The notes: generated from the sequence alone by a model not told the origin. 64,000 nucleotides of DNA from Frondihabitans sp. 762G35 (GCF_002074055.1 NZ_CP014619.1:1798001-1862000), one strand, 5' to 3'; shown: positions 1 through 10,614, numbered from the stretch's first letter. Translations and numbers: made by a program.

Positions 1-692
1 CCGTAGCCGTCGAACTCCTTCATGCGCCCGCCTGCCGTCGTCCCGTAGCCGAGGACTCCCCCGCCGTCGGTGGCGTTCTTCGCCGCCTGGAAGGAGCCGG
101 GCGAGGTGGCCGCCGTCTGCTCCCCGTCACCGAGGTAGTAGACGACGTTCGCGCGGTTCGGGTCGCTCTTCCGGGCCGCGGCCAGCCGGTCGACGAGCAG
201 CGTGTTCGCCTCGGAGATGGAGCTGCCGCGCGAGTAGTAGGTGACCTCCTGGCGCATGGTGTCGGCCGCCGTGACGATCGCGGAGGCATCCTGCGTGAGG
301 GGGACCCGCTGGATGGCGGTGCTGTCGAACGTGATCAGGGCGAAGCGGGCGCCGGCCAGATCGCCGGTCAGTGCTCGGATGTCGCTGCGGACGCCGTCGA
401 GACGGGGCTTCTGGCCGTCCCAGTCCTCCGCGGCGACGCTGGAGGTGGTGTCGACCACGAAGAAGACGTTGAGCTCGGCGACGGAGGCCGCGGCCGAGCC
501 TCCCGGGAGCCCCGGTCGTGCGGCCATCACGAGGAGGAGGGACACGACGACGCCGCGGCGGACCCAGGCCCCGAGCATCCTGCGGTGGGCGCGCTCGGCC
601 ACCAGCCGCCAGACGACGAACCCGAGGGCGACGACGCCCAGGGCCACCAGGAGGCCGACGGGCAGAACGGGGTTCCAGACGAGGCGGGTCAC
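1..692 (-). CDS. VWA-domain membrane protein, 3' end outside window
   Basis: About 230 codons are visible; the stop lies beyond position 1. The GTG start at 692 overlaps the stop of the upstream gene as GTGA, which indicates translational coupling. Two hydrophobic segments (about residues 8-29 and 41-58) are followed by a von Willebrand A domain. Its metal-site motif reads VDTTSS, so the middle Ser of DxSxS is Thr. Proteins of this layout (BatA/BatB type) sit beside MoxR ATPases and DUF58 proteins and are thought to act in envelope assembly or metal-dependent protein contacts. The exact role here is not known. Confidence 0.8.
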   Translation of the reverse strand, partial: MTRLVWNPVLPVGLLVALGVVALGFVVWRLVAERAHRRMLGAWVRRGVVVSLLLVMAARPGLPGGSAAASVAELNVFFVVDTTSSVAAEDWDGQKPRLDGVRSDIRALTGDLAGARFALITFDSTAIQRVPLTQDASAIVTAADTMRQEVTYYSRGSSISEANTLLVDRLAAARKSDPNRANVVYYLGDGEQTAATSPGSFQAAKNATDGGGVLGYGTTAGGRMKEFDGY

Positions 693-1690
693 AGTCGGAG
701 CCTCCAGAGCAGACCCAGGGACGCCATCACCACGAGGAGGGAGACGACGATCAGCGGGCCCGGATGGTCGGCGACGACGAGCCGCTTCGCCCCGGTGAAG
801 AGGCCGGCCTCGCGCTCGTCGATCTTCTGCACGATGGTCGGGATCGTCTCGGCGCTCGTCAGGCCGAAGAAGCCGCCACCCGTGCCCTCCGCCACCGTCT
901 TCAGCTCGGTGGCGACCGACGGCAGCGAGCCGTCGACCGAGTAGTCGACGGGATCGACCGCGTAGACCCGGACGCCCTTCTTCGTCGCGAGGTCGCCCGC
1001 CTGCTTCAGGGTGAGGAGCGGGCTGCCGTTGACGTAGTTGTCGGTCGCCAGGACGATCGATCGCGGCCGCGAGCTCGACGCGGAGCCGTCGAAACCGAGG
1101 ACGCAGGAGGCGAGGCCGTCACCGATGAGCGAGGCGCCCTGGCCGAGGTCGGTTCCCGTCCAGTAGCGGACGCCGCTCTCGCCCTGGGACCGGAACGAGT
1201 CGCGGTAGCTGCGCAGCTCGGTCTGGACGAAGCCGTAGTCGTCGGTCAGCGGGAACACCTGGACCGCCGAGCTGTCGAAGATGGTCAGGCCGATGCGTTC
1301 CCCGTGCAGCGAGTCGGCGAGCGTCGCGAACGTGTCGACGATCTTCGCGTCGACGTCGGTCATCGACCCGGAGACGTCGAGGCAGAGGACGATGTCGCGC
1401 TTGTAGGACTGCGGGTCGACGACGTCGACGCTCGAGACGCGCGATGCCAGGAGGACCCCTCCCCCGGCCGCCACGACGACGAGGGCGAGGAGCCCCGCGA
1501 GCAGGGTCCGGTAGCGCCGGAGGACACGGCGGTACTCCGGCAGCTCGGTCAGCCGCTCGCTGTGGGCGACGGGGGTGCCGCTCCTCGTCGACCGCTCCCG
1601 GGACCGCTTGCGCCAGGTGACGTAGACGACGACTCCCGCCACCGCGAGGGCGATCGCGACGAGCGGCATCCACCAGAAGGTCAGCTCCAC
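689..1690 (-). CDS. VWA-domain membrane protein (BatA/BatB-like)
   Basis: A 333-residue protein with membrane segments at about residues 5-25 and 62-82, a VWA domain from about 98 to 275 with an intact MIDAS start (DVSGS at 105-109), and a C-terminal membrane segment near 308-330. This places the VWA domain between membrane anchors. It overlaps the gene upstream by 10 nt and the VWA gene downstream by 4 nt, so all are likely co-translated. Family knowledge links such proteins to MoxR/DUF58 modules. The substrate or partner is unknown. Confidence 0.85.
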   Translation of the reverse strand: MELTFWWMPLVAIALAVAGVVVYVTWRKRSRERSTRSGTPVAHSERLTELPEYRRVLRRYRTLLAGLLALVVVAAGGGVLLASRVSSVDVVDPQSYKRDIVLCLDVSGSMTDVDAKIVDTFATLADSLHGERIGLTIFDSSAVQVFPLTDDYGFVQTELRSYRDSFRSQGESGVRYWTGTDLGQGASLIGDGLASCVLGFDGSASSSRPRSIVLATDNYVNGSPLLTLKQAGDLATKKGVRVYAVDPVDYSVDGSLPSVATELKTVAEGTGGGFFGLTSAETIPTIVQKIDEREAGLFTGAKRLVVADHPGPLIVVSLLVVMASLGLLWRLRL

Positions 1691-2157
1691 GAGCGCACCA
1701 CCTCCCGGGCCGTCGCCACGGCACCCGCGGGATCGCCGGGGTGGCGCTTCTGGAAGGCGGGCGGGTAGTACTGCTCGACCGCGCCGGTGACGGCCGGAAG
1801 GGCGGCCTGGCGGAGGTCGGTCAGCGTCATCACCTGGGCGTCGACGCCCGACGCTTCGAAGGCGAAGAAGCGGAGCAGGAGACTCAGGCGGGAGGCGAGG
1901 GCACGCTCAGGGAGGCGTCCGGCGCGGTGCTCCGACTCGACCTCGTCGATCATCGCCAGGTATTTCGCGCGGAGCGCCGGCAGGTCGGGTCGCGGCGCCG
2001 GCCCGGCGACGACGGGCCGGGGGAACCGGCTCCTGGAGAAGCGGACGACGAAGACGTACCAGCCGACGACGAGGGCGAGCAGCAGGATGCCCACCACCAG
2101 GTAGACCGGGAAGTGCGGGTATTGAGCCGGCCCGAAGTAGCCCCTATCGTTCAGCAC
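1681..2157 (-). CDS. small membrane protein of a MoxR-DUF58-VWA module
   Basis: A 158-residue protein starting with GTG inside the end of the DUF58 gene (14-nt overlap). One clear membrane helix lies at about residues 18-38 (VYLVVGILLLALVVGWYVFVV), and the rest is charged and probably cytoplasmic. It occupies the place where DUF4381-type proteins are found in such modules, but no diagnostic motif was recognised. The function is inferred only from context. Confidence 0.7.
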   Translation of the reverse strand: MLNDRGYFGPAQYPHFPVYLVVGILLLALVVGWYVFVVRFSRSRFPRPVVAGPAPRPDLPALRAKYLAMIDEVESEHRAGRLPERALASRLSLLLRFFAFEASGVDAQVMTLTDLRQAALPAVTGAVEQYYPPAFQKRHPGDPAGAVATAREVVRSWS

Positions 2158-3079
2158 GCCGATGCCTCTCGAGGAGGGTCAGCAGCCCGCGGACGACCTC
2201 GGCCTCGGAGGCGATGCGGTTGCTCGCGACGCCGAGGAGGCGCAGGTCGTCTTCGGTGGCGCGGACGTTCCGCTCGGCGACCTCGGTGAAGAGGCCCCGC
2301 AGACGGCGGTTCGAGCGCACGTAGGCGGGGAGGGCCGCCATCTCCTGCACATCGTAGATCTCGGGATCGACGACTCCGCCTGCCCTGTCGGCGCGCGGGA
2401 GGCGGCCGGCGGTCGCCGGGACGGGCTCGCGGACCAGGTCGGCGTCGCCGATCGTCAGCCACAGCACGTCGTGTCTCGCCCGGAGCCGACGGAGGACGGC
2501 GGAGTGCGCCTCGGTCAGCCGGATGTCGTCGGTGACGACGAGCAGGAGGGACCGCGTGACGAGGTGCCGGGCGACGTGGTCGAGGAGGCGGAGCACGTCG
2601 CTCCTGGGGGCGTCGAGGGTGATGCGGGCGTCGACGGCGCGGAGCAGGCGTTCGAGATGATCCTCCTTCTGACCCGTCGGGAAGGCGCGAGCACCCGTCT
2701 CGTCGCCGACGACCATCGACACGACGTCGCCGTGGGCGGCGGCGATGGAGGCCAAGCCGCCGGCCGCGAGGATGGCGACGTCTTTCTTGCTCTCCCCGCT
2801 CTCGGAGGTGGCCGCCATGTTGCGCCCGGTGTCGACCACGAGGACGAGGTGGTGCCGGCGGGAGGCGATATAGCGCTTGACCAGCGGCTCGCCGTGGCGG
2901 GCGGTGGCCTTCCAGTCGATGTCTTTGACCTCGTCGCCGGGAACGTAGGCGCGGAGATCGTCGAAGTCGTGGCTCCTGCCGCGGTGCACGGAGGCGTAGC
3001 CGCCCTCCAGGAGATCGAGGGTCTTCCGGTGGGCGAAGATGCTCATCTTCGTCGAGACGCGACGCAGGAGTCGGGGCAC
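2144..3079 (-). CDS. DUF58-domain protein
   Basis: A 311-residue protein with the DUF58 signature at about residues 42-75 (RAYVPGDEVKDIDWKATAR, then LVKRY) and a VWA-like fold behind it (VVDTGRNM near 82). It has no N-terminal membrane segments, unlike the longer DUF58 protein at 15952-17451, and is probably cytoplasmic. GTG is taken as start; an ATG 11 codons downstream (MSIFAHRK) is an alternative. It lies 55 nt after the MoxR gene, as is typical for these pairs. DUF58 proteins are believed to be MoxR partners or clients; biochemical roles are poorly known. Confidence 0.88.
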   Translation of the reverse strand: MPRLLRRVSTKMSIFAHRKTLDLLEGGYASVHRGRSHDFDDLRAYVPGDEVKDIDWKATARHGEPLVKRYIASRRHHLVLVVDTGRNMAATSESGESKKDVAILAAGGLASIAAAHGDVVSMVVGDETGARAFPTGQKEDHLERLLRAVDARITLDAPRSDVLRLLDHVARHLVTRSLLLVVTDDIRLTEAHSAVLRRLRARHDVLWLTIGDADLVREPVPATAGRLPRADRAGGVVDPEIYDVQEMAALPAYVRSNRRLRGLFTEVAERNVRATEDDLRLLGVASNRIASEAEVVRGLLTLLERHRRAER

Positions 3080-3134
3080 TAGGAGACCTGCACCCGCGCT
3101 CGGCGAGTCGCCGGAAGATGCCCCACGCGGGGAC

Positions 3135-4193
<1,059 letters not shown>

Positions 4194-4199
4194 GCGGTC

Positions 4200-4205
4200 A
4201 GCCTA
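4200..4205 (-). promoter_or_regulatory. -10 box of leaderless moxR promoter
   Basis: TAGGCT on the minus strand, followed by 6 nt and the GTG start of the MoxR gene. The spacing predicts that transcription begins at or next to the start codon. No convincing -35 is seen. Confidence 0.55.
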
Positions 4206-4248
4206 AACCAGCCCTCTGACAGCCCGACCGGAGGCCGCCGACCGGCGC

Positions 4249-5397
4249 TCAGACGGTGACGACCTCGGGCGATCCGAGCTCACCCGGGGGCATCTCGGCC
4301 GCGAGGCGGTTCGCCTCGAAGATGAGCGTCTCGACGATCTCGCTCTCGGGAACCGTCTTGATGACCTCGCCCCTGACGAAGATCTGACCCTTGCCGTTGC
4401 CGGAGGCGACGCCGAGGTCGGCGTCGCGCGCCTCGCCCGGGCCGTTCACGACGCAGCCCATGACGGCGACGCGGAGCGGCACGGTCATGCCCTCCAGGCC
4501 GTCCGTGACGTCGTTGGCGAGCTTGTAGACGTCGACCTGCGCGCGACCGCAGCTGGGGCAGCTGACGATCTCGAGCTTGCGCTCGCGCAGGTTGAGCGAC
4601 TGCAGGATCTGGAGGCCCACCTTGACCTCCTCGGCCGGCGGCGCGCTCAGGGAGACCCGGATCGTGTCGCCGATGCCCTCGCCGAGCAGGATGCCGAACG
4701 CCGTGGCGCTCTTGATCGTGCCCTGGAAGGACGGCCCGGCCTCGGTCACGCCGAGGTGCAGCGGCCAGTCGCCGCGCTCCGCGAGGAGCCGGTAGGCCTT
4801 GACCATGACGACCGGGTCGTTGTGCTTGACCGAGATCTTGAAGTCGTGGAAGTCGTGCTCCTCGAAGAGGCTCGCCTCCCAGACGGCGCTCTCGACGAGC
4901 GCCTCCGGGGTCGCCTTGCCGTACTTCTGCATGATGTTGGGCTCGAGCGAACCCGCGTTCACGCCGATGCGGATGGAGACGTCGGCGGCCTTGGCGGCGG
5001 CGGCGATCTTCCCGACCTGGTCGTCGAACTTGCGGATGTTGCCCGGGTTGACGCGCACGGCCGCGCAGCCGGCGTCGATGGCCGCGTAGACGTAGTTGGG
5101 CTGGAAGTGGATGTCGGCGATCACCGGGATGTTGCTCTTCTTGGCGATGATCGGCAGCGCCTCGGCGTCGTCGCGGCTCGGCACCGCGACGCGGACGATG
5201 TCGCAGCCCGAGGCCGTCAGCTCGGCGATCTGCTGGAGCGTCGCGTTGATGTTCGTCGTGGGGGTCGTGCACATCGATTGCACGCTGACGGGGGCGTTGC
5301 CGCCCACCAGGACCTTGCCGACCTTGATCTGGCGCGACTTGCGACGCGGAGCAAGGGTTTCGGGGACTTTGGGCATTCCGAGATTGACTGCAGGCAC
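4249..5397 (-). CDS. ispG: 4-hydroxy-3-methylbut-2-enyl-diphosphate synthase
   Basis: IspG (GcpE), 382 residues, converts MEcPP to HMBPP in the MEP isoprenoid pathway using a [4Fe-4S] cluster. Cluster ligands are visible as CPSCG (about 279-282) and GCVVNGPGE (about 313-321); the TIM-barrel half begins with [11 protein letters not shown]. The length is normal for the bacterial two-domain form. The GTG start at 5397 is supported by a TACGAT hexamer 6 nt upstream. It follows rseP and dxr in the order common in actinobacteria, which places two MEP enzymes side by side. Confidence 0.97.
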   Translation of the reverse strand: MPAVNLGMPKVPETLAPRRKSRQIKVGKVLVGGNAPVSVQSMCTTPTTNINATLQQIAELTASGCDIVRVAVPSRDDAEALPIIAKKSNIPVIADIHFQPNYVYAAIDAGCAAVRVNPGNIRKFDDQVGKIAAAAKAADVSIRIGVNAGSLEPNIMQKYGKATPEALVESAVWEASLFEEHDFHDFKISVKHNDPVVMVKAYRLLAERGDWPLHLGVTEAGPSFQGTIKSATAFGILLGEGIGDTIRVSLSAPPAEEVKVGLQILQSLNLRERKLEIVSCPSCGRAQVDVYKLANDVTDGLEGMTVPLRVAVMGCVVNGPGEARDADLGVASGNGKGQIFVRGEVIKTVPESEIVETLIFEANRLAAEMPPGELGSPEVVTV

Positions 5398-5403
5398 GAC
5401 CTC

Positions 5404-5409
5404 ATCGTA
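5404..5409 (-). promoter_or_regulatory. -10 box of leaderless ispG promoter
   Basis: TACGAT on the minus strand lies 6 nt before the ispG GTG. It fits a leaderless promoter and supports the long GTG start over the downstream ATG. Confidence 0.5.
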
Positions 5410-5433
5410 GGCCCGCCTCCCGCGATCTGGCTG

Positions 5434-6780
5434 TCAGCCGCCGAGCTTGATCGGGTTCACGATGTCCGCGTAGACGAGCAGCAGGCTCATGGCCCCGAGC
5501 ACGGTCACGACGACGAGGGTGAGCGGCAGGATCTTGGACGGGTCGACGGGGCCGGGATCGCGCTTCCCGAAGAGCTTCGCGACGGATCGGCGGACGCCCT
5601 CGATGATCGCGCCGGCCACGTGGCCGCCGTCCAACGGCAGGAGCGGGACGAGGTTGAAGACGAAGAGCGCCACGTTGAGCGACGCGAGGATCCCGACCAG
5701 GGCGCTGGCGCGGTCGAGGATCGGAACCGAGTCGAGGCTTGCGACGTCCCCGGCCAGGCGACCGACGCCGACGACCCCGACGGGACCGTTGGGATCGCGG
5801 GTCCCGCCGCCGAACGCGGCCTTGGCGACTCCGACGAGGCGCTCGGGCAGGTTGACGATCAGATGGACGACGCTCCCGATGTTGTCTCCCACCGCCGGGA
5901 GGACGGCCGTGACCGGCTGCTGCACCCTCGCGAGAGCCGCCCCGATGCCGACGAAGCCGACCTTCTCGGTCTCCTTGACCCCGGCGGCGTTCGTGACGAC
6001 GTTGCCCGCCGTGTCCGTGACGTAGCGCTCGGTCAGGAGCGGGGTCATCGTCAGCGTCTTCCGCGCGTGGTCGCGCAGCACGACGATGTCTATGGCGGTG
6101 CCCGGGCTCTTCTGGATGATCGAGGTCGCCTGGGTCCAGCCCGTGACGGCGGTGCCGTCGACGCTGACGAGCTCGTCGCCCGGGCGGATGCCCGCGGCGG
6201 CGGCGGGTGACTCCGCGGCTCCTGCCGGGCACGAGGTGGCGGTGGACGTGGGCGGGAGGACGCACTGGGAGACCGAGCCGACGGTGGTGGACGGCTGCTG
6301 CACGCCGAACGCGCAGAGGACGACGCCGTAGAGCACCACGGCGATGAGGAGGTTCATCAGCGGGCCGCCCAGCATGATCACGATCCGCTTCGGCACCGCC
6401 AGTCGGTAGAAGGAGCGGGCGTCGTCGTCGTGCGACGTGGGCTCCGCCGGGGCCTCCTGGACGAGGGTCTGGAAGACGCCGGTCGTGGCGGTCCGCGAGT
6501 GCGCGCCGCCCGGCTCGGCGGCTGCCGCCTCGGTCTTCGGCGGCGGGTACATGCCCGCCATCGAGATGTAGCCGCCCAGCGGGATGGCCTTCACGCCGTA
6601 TTCCGTCTCGCCGCGTTTCCGGGAGAACAGCGTCGGACCGAAGCCGATCATGTACTGCCCGACCTTGACGCCGAACGCCTTCGCCGGGACGAGGTGGCCG
6701 ATCTCGTGCAGGCCGATCGACAGGACGAGGCCCGCGGCGACGATCAGAATGCCGAGGACGTAGAGCAGGACGGTTTCCAC
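5434..6780 (-). CDS. rseP: RseP-type site-2 protease (M50 family)
   Basis: A 448-residue intramembrane zinc metalloprotease. HEIGH lies in the first membrane helix (about 25-29), a PDZ domain lies around 180-260 (GIRPGDELVSVDG), and the second zinc-site motif LPLDGG is near 382. Membrane segments sit at the N-terminus and around the C-terminal third. Site-2 proteases cleave anti-sigma factors or signal-peptide remnants within the membrane. GTG at 6780 is chosen because TACTGT sits exactly 6 nt upstream; another GTG two codons earlier is possible. An insert rich in Ala and Glu separates the active-site region from the PDZ domain. Confidence 0.93.
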   Translation of the reverse strand: METVLLYVLGILIVAAGLVLSIGLHEIGHLVPAKAFGVKVGQYMIGFGPTLFSRKRGETEYGVKAIPLGGYISMAGMYPPPKTEAAAAEPGGAHSRTATTGVFQTLVQEAPAEPTSHDDDARSFYRLAVPKRIVIMLGGPLMNLLIAVVLYGVVLCAFGVQQPSTTVGSVSQCVLPPTSTATSCPAGAAESPAAAAGIRPGDELVSVDGTAVTGWTQATSIIQKSPGTAIDIVVLRDHARKTLTMTPLLTERYVTDTAGNVVTNAAGVKETEKVGFVGIGAALARVQQPVTAVLPAVGDNIGSVVHLIVNLPERLVGVAKAAFGGGTRDPNGPVGVVGVGRLAGDVASLDSVPILDRASALVGILASLNVALFVFNLVPLLPLDGGHVAGAIIEGVRRSVAKLFGKRDPGPVDPSKILPLTLVVVTVLGAMSLLLVYADIVNPIKLGG

Positions 6781-6786
6781 GAGCAC

Positions 6787-6792
6787 ACAGTA
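6787..6792 (-). promoter_or_regulatory. -10 box of leaderless rseP promoter
   Basis: TACTGT on the minus strand is followed by 6 nt and GTG at 6780. It selects the second of two neighbouring GTG codons as start. Confidence 0.5.
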
Positions 6793-6855
6793 CGGGACCG
6801 ATTCGGTGATTCCGCCGGACGCGCGCCGAGTGGCGGCTGTCGCTCTCGCGCCCGC

Positions 6856-7947
6856 TCAGCGCGCAGAAGACCTGGCATCGATCGCCTGGTCGGCGCGGGC
6901 ACGGGCCCAGCGCTCGGCCTCCAGCACGCCGTCGAGGGAGAGCGCCTCGGGCTCGTGGACGTCGACCACGGCGCGGATCGTGTCGAGGATGTCGAGGTAC
7001 CCGATCCGGCCCGCGTGGAACGCGAGCACCGCCTGCTCGTTGGCCGCGTTGAAGACGGCCGGGAACGTCGCTCCCCGCGTGCCGACCTCCTTCGCCAGGG
7101 CGACGGAGGGGAAGGCGACCTCGTCGAGCGGCTCGAAGGTCCACGTCGACGCGGTGGTCCAGTCGAGGGGGACGCCGACCCCCGGAACCCGGTCGGGCCA
7201 GCCCATGCCCAGCGCGATCGGAAGGCGCATGTCGGGCGGCGAGGCCTGGGCGATGGTCGAGCCGTCGACGAACTCGACCATCGAGTGGACGATGGACTGC
7301 GGGTGGACCGTGACGTCGATGCGGTCGTAGTCGACGTCGAAGAGCAGGTGCGCCTCGATGACCTCCAGCCCCTTGTTGACGAGGGTCGACGAGTTCGTCG
7401 TCACGACGAGCCCCATGTCCCAGGTCGGATGGGCCAGGGCCTCGCGGGGCGTCACCCCGACGAGGGAGTCGCGGCTCCGCCCGCGGAACGGACCGCCGGA
7501 TGCGGTGAGCACGAGTCGCCGCACCTCCGTCTCGGCGCCGGCTCGCAGCGCCTGCGCGATCGCCGAGTGCTCCGAGTCGACCGGAACGAGCTGACCGGGA
7601 CCGGCCGCGGCCTTCACCAGGTCGCCGCCGACGATCAGGCTCTCCTTGTTGGCGAGGGCGAGCGTCGCCCCGGACTCGAGCGCCGCGAGCGTGGGGCCGA
7701 GCCCGACCGACCCGGTGATGCCGTTGAGGACGACGTCCGTCTCGACGTCGCGGACGAGGGCGACCGACTCGTCGGTGCCGAGCGCCGTGTGCTCCACGCC
7801 GAACTCCGCCGCCTGCTCCCCGAGGAGGTCGCGGTTGCTTCCGGCCGAGAGACCGACCACGGTGAAGAGGTGCGGGTTGGCGCGGATGACGTCGAGCGCC
7901 TGGACGCCGATGGAACCGGTGGAGCCGAGAACGGTGATGCGTCGCAT
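6856..7947 (-). CDS. dxr: 1-deoxy-D-xylulose-5-phosphate reductoisomerase
   Basis: Dxr, 363 residues, makes MEP from DXP with NADPH, the first committed step of the MEP pathway. The N-terminal Rossmann motif is GSTGSIG (about 8-14). [11 protein letters not shown] and VDSEHSAI carry conserved substrate and metal contacts, and the catalytic-domain block NHPTWDMG-like region is present as AHPTWDMG. The length is slightly below the usual 390. The ATG start is supported by TAGTCT 6 nt upstream. It is separated from the FKBP gene by 44 nt on the same strand. Confidence 0.96.
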   Translation of the reverse strand: MRRITVLGSTGSIGVQALDVIRANPHLFTVVGLSAGSNRDLLGEQAAEFGVEHTALGTDESVALVRDVETDVVLNGITGSVGLGPTLAALESGATLALANKESLIVGGDLVKAAAGPGQLVPVDSEHSAIAQALRAGAETEVRRLVLTASGGPFRGRSRDSLVGVTPREALAHPTWDMGLVVTTNSSTLVNKGLEVIEAHLLFDVDYDRIDVTVHPQSIVHSMVEFVDGSTIAQASPPDMRLPIALGMGWPDRVPGVGVPLDWTTASTWTFEPLDEVAFPSVALAKEVGTRGATFPAVFNAANEQAVLAFHAGRIGYLDILDTIRAVVDVHEPEALSLDGVLEAERWARARADQAIDARSSAR

Positions 7948-7953
7948 CGCACC

Positions 7954-7959
7954 AGACTA
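7954..7959 (-). promoter_or_regulatory. -10 box of leaderless dxr promoter
   Basis: TAGTCT on the minus strand lies exactly 6 nt before the dxr ATG, consistent with leaderless transcription. Confidence 0.55.
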
Positions 7960-7991
7960 GGACGTCGCCCCGGGGCTCCTGCGGCCCGCTG

Positions 7992-8987
7992 TCAGCTGGT
8001 GGCGAGGATGTCGACGACGAAGACGAGCGTGTCGGTGCCCTTGATGCCCGCGGTGTCGTTGCCGGCCGTGCCGTAGCCGTCGGCGGGAGGCACGATCACG
8101 ACCACCTGCGACCCGATCGTCTGACCCACGATGGCCTTCTTGAAGCCCGTCACGACCTTGTCCGTCGAGAACGTCGTCGGCCCGGAGCCCCAGCTCTGGT
8201 CGAAGACCTTGCCGGTGCGCCAGAGCGTGCCCTGATACTGCACGGTGACGTTCGCGCCGGACGCCACCGTGGCGCCCGTGCCCTTCTTCAGGACCTCGAG
8301 CTGGAGGGACGACGGCGGGTCGGTCTTCGGCAGCGTCAGCGCGGGGCGACCGTCGTCGGCGAGGGCGACGGTCGGGAAGCCGGCCTTCGGCGTGACGGGC
8401 GTGCCCGTCGCCTTCGTCGGGACGCTGTCGAGGAGGTCCATCACGACGACCAGGTCGTCGCCCGCGGCGATGCCGAACGACTCGGACCCGTTCGTGCCGA
8501 ACATGTCGGCGGAGTCGGCCACGGTGACCGTGCGGGACCCGATCGGCGCGCAGTGCATCGCCTTGACGAGGCCGGGGAGATAGAGGCCGGTGCTGACGGT
8601 GAACTGGGCGGCGGCCGTGCCCTTGTAGCCGGCGCTCGTGACCTTCTTGCCCGTCTCGGCGTCGTAGATCGTGAAGGCGACGTCGAGCAGCGTGCCCGTC
8701 ACCGCCTTGGCACCGGTGCCCTCGATCGCCGTCGAGCGCTCGGTGGAGGACACCTGGAGGCCCTTCGAGAAGGAGACCTTCGGCTCGACGCCGAGGTCGC
8801 CCTGGACCGACACGGCCTTCGACGCCGTGCCGGCGGTGGGCGCGGCACAGGAGGCCTGAGTCTCGGCGGACGCCGTCGGCGTGGGTGTCGCGGAGGCCGT
8901 CGGCGACGAGGACGACGTGCAGCCGGCCAGTCCCGCCACGAGGGCGGGAACGAGGACGACGGTGGCGAGGAGGAGCGGTCGGCGCAT
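7992..8987 (-). CDS. FKBP-type peptidyl-prolyl isomerase lipoprotein
   Basis: A 331-residue exported lipoprotein. A short signal peptide ends in the lipobox LAGC (Cys about 23), then comes a Ser/Thr-rich linker. Two FKBP-like domains follow. The first is degenerate (about 60-200). The second carries typical features (VTVQYQGTLW, FDQSWG, VVIVPPADGYG) at about 225-331. It should catalyse proline isomerisation of secreted proteins at the outer face of the membrane. No Shine-Dalgarno sequence is evident. The gene is convergent with nothing and precedes dxr on the same strand. Confidence 0.9.
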   Translation of the reverse strand: MRRPLLLATVVLVPALVAGLAGCTSSSSPTASATPTPTASAETQASCAAPTAGTASKAVSVQGDLGVEPKVSFSKGLQVSSTERSTAIEGTGAKAVTGTLLDVAFTIYDAETGKKVTSAGYKGTAAAQFTVSTGLYLPGLVKAMHCAPIGSRTVTVADSADMFGTNGSESFGIAAGDDLVVVMDLLDSVPTKATGTPVTPKAGFPTVALADDGRPALTLPKTDPPSSLQLEVLKKGTGATVASGANVTVQYQGTLWRTGKVFDQSWGSGPTTFSTDKVVTGFKKAIVGQTIGSQVVVIVPPADGYGTAGNDTAGIKGTDTLVFVVDILATS

Positions 8988-9038
8988 CAGGAGCTTTCGG
9001 GATCTCGGGCGGGGGTCCCGTCAAGTCTCGCCGACGAA

Positions 9039-9542
9039 TCAGGCCGGATGCTGGGTGCCGTCCGTCGTCGCCGGCGCGGCGACCCGCACCACGGGCTCGT
9101 GGCGGACCGGGAAGTTGACGGAGGAGGCGATGAAGCACTTCGTCGACGCCTCGCCGTGGAGCGCTCGCGCGGCCTCCACCATCGACGCCTCCGCGACGGT
9201 GACCGTCGGCCGCAGGACGACCTCCGTGAAGTGACCGCCGCCGTCGGCCGTCTGCACCATCGTGCCCTCGGCCCGATCCACATAGGCGGTCACCACGACT
9301 CCCCCCGTCGCGCAGGAGTGCAGGTAGCTCAGCAGGTGGCACTGCGAGAGCGCGCTCAGGAGCATCTCCTCCGGGTTCCAGCGGTCGACGTCGCCGCGGA
9401 ACGGCCGGTCGGACGACCCCTGGATCTCGTGCTTCCCCGCGGCCCGGATGACGTGGTCGCGGCCGTAGGACCGGTAGTCGAGGGTGCCGCTCCCGCGGTC
9501 GCCGGTCCAGGTCGTCTCGATCTCGTAGTGGTGGTCGAACAT
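9039..9542 (-). CDS. OsmC-family protein
   Basis: A 167-residue OsmC/Ohr-like protein. The first conserved cysteine is in SALSQCH. The second cysteine, usually in a CP motif, is absent: the equivalent stretch reads SSVNFPV. It therefore belongs to the OsmC-like subgroup without the canonical resolving cysteine, and thiol peroxidase activity is uncertain. ATG at 9542 (MFDHHYE) is preceded by GAGGAG; longer reading of the frame overlaps the divergent gene. It diverges from the asparaginase gene with only 43 nt between starts. Confidence 0.85.
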   Translation of the reverse strand: MFDHHYEIETTWTGDRGSGTLDYRSYGRDHVIRAAGKHEIQGSSDRPFRGDVDRWNPEEMLLSALSQCHLLSYLHSCATGGVVVTAYVDRAEGTMVQTADGGGHFTEVVLRPTVTVAEASMVEAARALHGEASTKCFIASSVNFPVRHEPVVRVAAPATTDGTQHPA

Positions 9543-9572
9543 GCGCGTCGCTCCTCGGGGTCGCTCCATCGT

Positions 9573-9578
9573 TACACT
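9573..9578 (+). promoter_or_regulatory. -10 box of leaderless asparaginase promoter
   Basis: TACACT lies 7 nt before the ATG at 9586 and supports that start over an in-frame ATG 45 nt upstream. Confidence 0.45.
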
Positions 9579-9585
9579 CCCCCTC

Positions 9586-10614
9586 ATGAACGACCACCAC
9601 CACGCCATCCCCACGCCGCCGGCCGACCGCCATCCCCTCGATGTCGCAGGCTCGGTGGAACTCGCCGTCGTCGAGCGCTCGGGACTCGCCGAGAGCCGCC
9701 ACATCGGAGCCGCCGTCGTCGTCGACGCCGAGGGACGAGTGCTCCGTACCGCGGGTGATGCCGGGGCCACCATCTACCCGCGATCGTGCCTCAAGCCGTT
9801 CCAGGCCCTCACCGTGCTGCGCTCGGGGGTTCGACTCGAGGGGCCCCAGGCCGTGCTGGCCATGGCCAGTCACGCCGCCACGCCGGCGCACCAGCGCGTC
9901 GTGACCGACATGCTCGATCGCATCGGCGCCACCGAGGACGACCTCCTCTGCCCGCCCGACTGGCCCTTCGACCGCGAGACGGCGCGCCGGGCGACCGCCA
10001 AGCGACGCCTCTTCATGAACTGCAGCGGCAAGCACGCGAGCTTCCTCCTCGCCTGCGCCGAGAACGGCTGGGATCCGAAGCGCTACGACGACCGCGACCA
10101 CCCGCTCCAGCAGGCGGCCCGCGACACCGTCGCCGAGTACACCGGCGAGGCGATCGACCACGCCGGTGTGGACGGCTGCGGCGCACCCGTCTTCGCGACG
10201 ACGCTGACCGGGCTGGCGAGGGGTATCGCCCGTCTGGCCGCGTCGGCCACGACGGACGCCGACCCTCTCGCCGGCCATCTCGTCCGGGCGGTCCTCCAGG
10301 ATCCCTGGGCGCTCGACGGCGAGGGCCGCGCCAACACGGTCACGATCGAGGAGCTCGGCGTCGTGGCGAAGCTCGGGGCCGAGGGCGTGCTGGTCGTCGG
10401 CACCACCGACGGCGTCGCCGTCGCGGTCAAGGTGCTCGACGGCAGCATCCGTCCCGCAACCCTCGCCGCCCTTCACCTGCTCGTGGCCGAGGGGGCCGTC
10501 GCGCAGGATGCCGTGGACCGCGTTCTCACGCGGACGACGGAGAGCGTCCTCGGCGGTGGCGTCCCGGTCGGAGGCCTCCGTCTCGGCTCGGGACTCGTGC
10601 CCGCGACCACCTGA
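9586..10614 (+). CDS. asparaginase (rhizobial type II family)
   Basis: A 342-residue protein of the thermolabile/rhizobial asparaginase family (PF06089), which hydrolyses L-asparagine to aspartate and ammonia and is unrelated to the E. coli enzymes. Family residues are visible: the SxxK pair in PRSCLKP (about 65-71) and the Cys/Lys site MNCSGKHASF (about 143-152). The ATG start at 9586 is chosen because TACACT is placed for a leaderless transcript. No signal peptide is seen, so it is cytoplasmic. Its divergent neighbour is an OsmC-like gene; no functional link is evident. Confidence 0.9.
   Translation: MNDHHHAIPTPPADRHPLDVAGSVELAVVERSGLAESRHIGAAVVVDAEGRVLRTAGDAGATIYPRSCLKPFQALTVLRSGVRLEGPQAVLAMASHAATPAHQRVVTDMLDRIGATEDDLLCPPDWPFDRETARRATAKRRLFMNCSGKHASFLLACAENGWDPKRYDDRDHPLQQAARDTVAEYTGEAIDHAGVDGCGAPVFATTLTGLARGIARLAASATTDADPLAGHLVRAVLQDPWALDGEGRANTVTIEELGVVAKLGAEGVLVVGTTDGVAVAVKVLDGSIRPATLAALHLLVAEGAVAQDAVDRVLTRTTESVLGGGVPVGGLRLGSGLVPATT

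Noticed and set aside
8553-9758. Long plus-strand frame opposite the FKBP and OsmC genes
   Set aside because: Arg/Gly-rich antisense shadow without domain; the minus-strand genes have clear family motifs.
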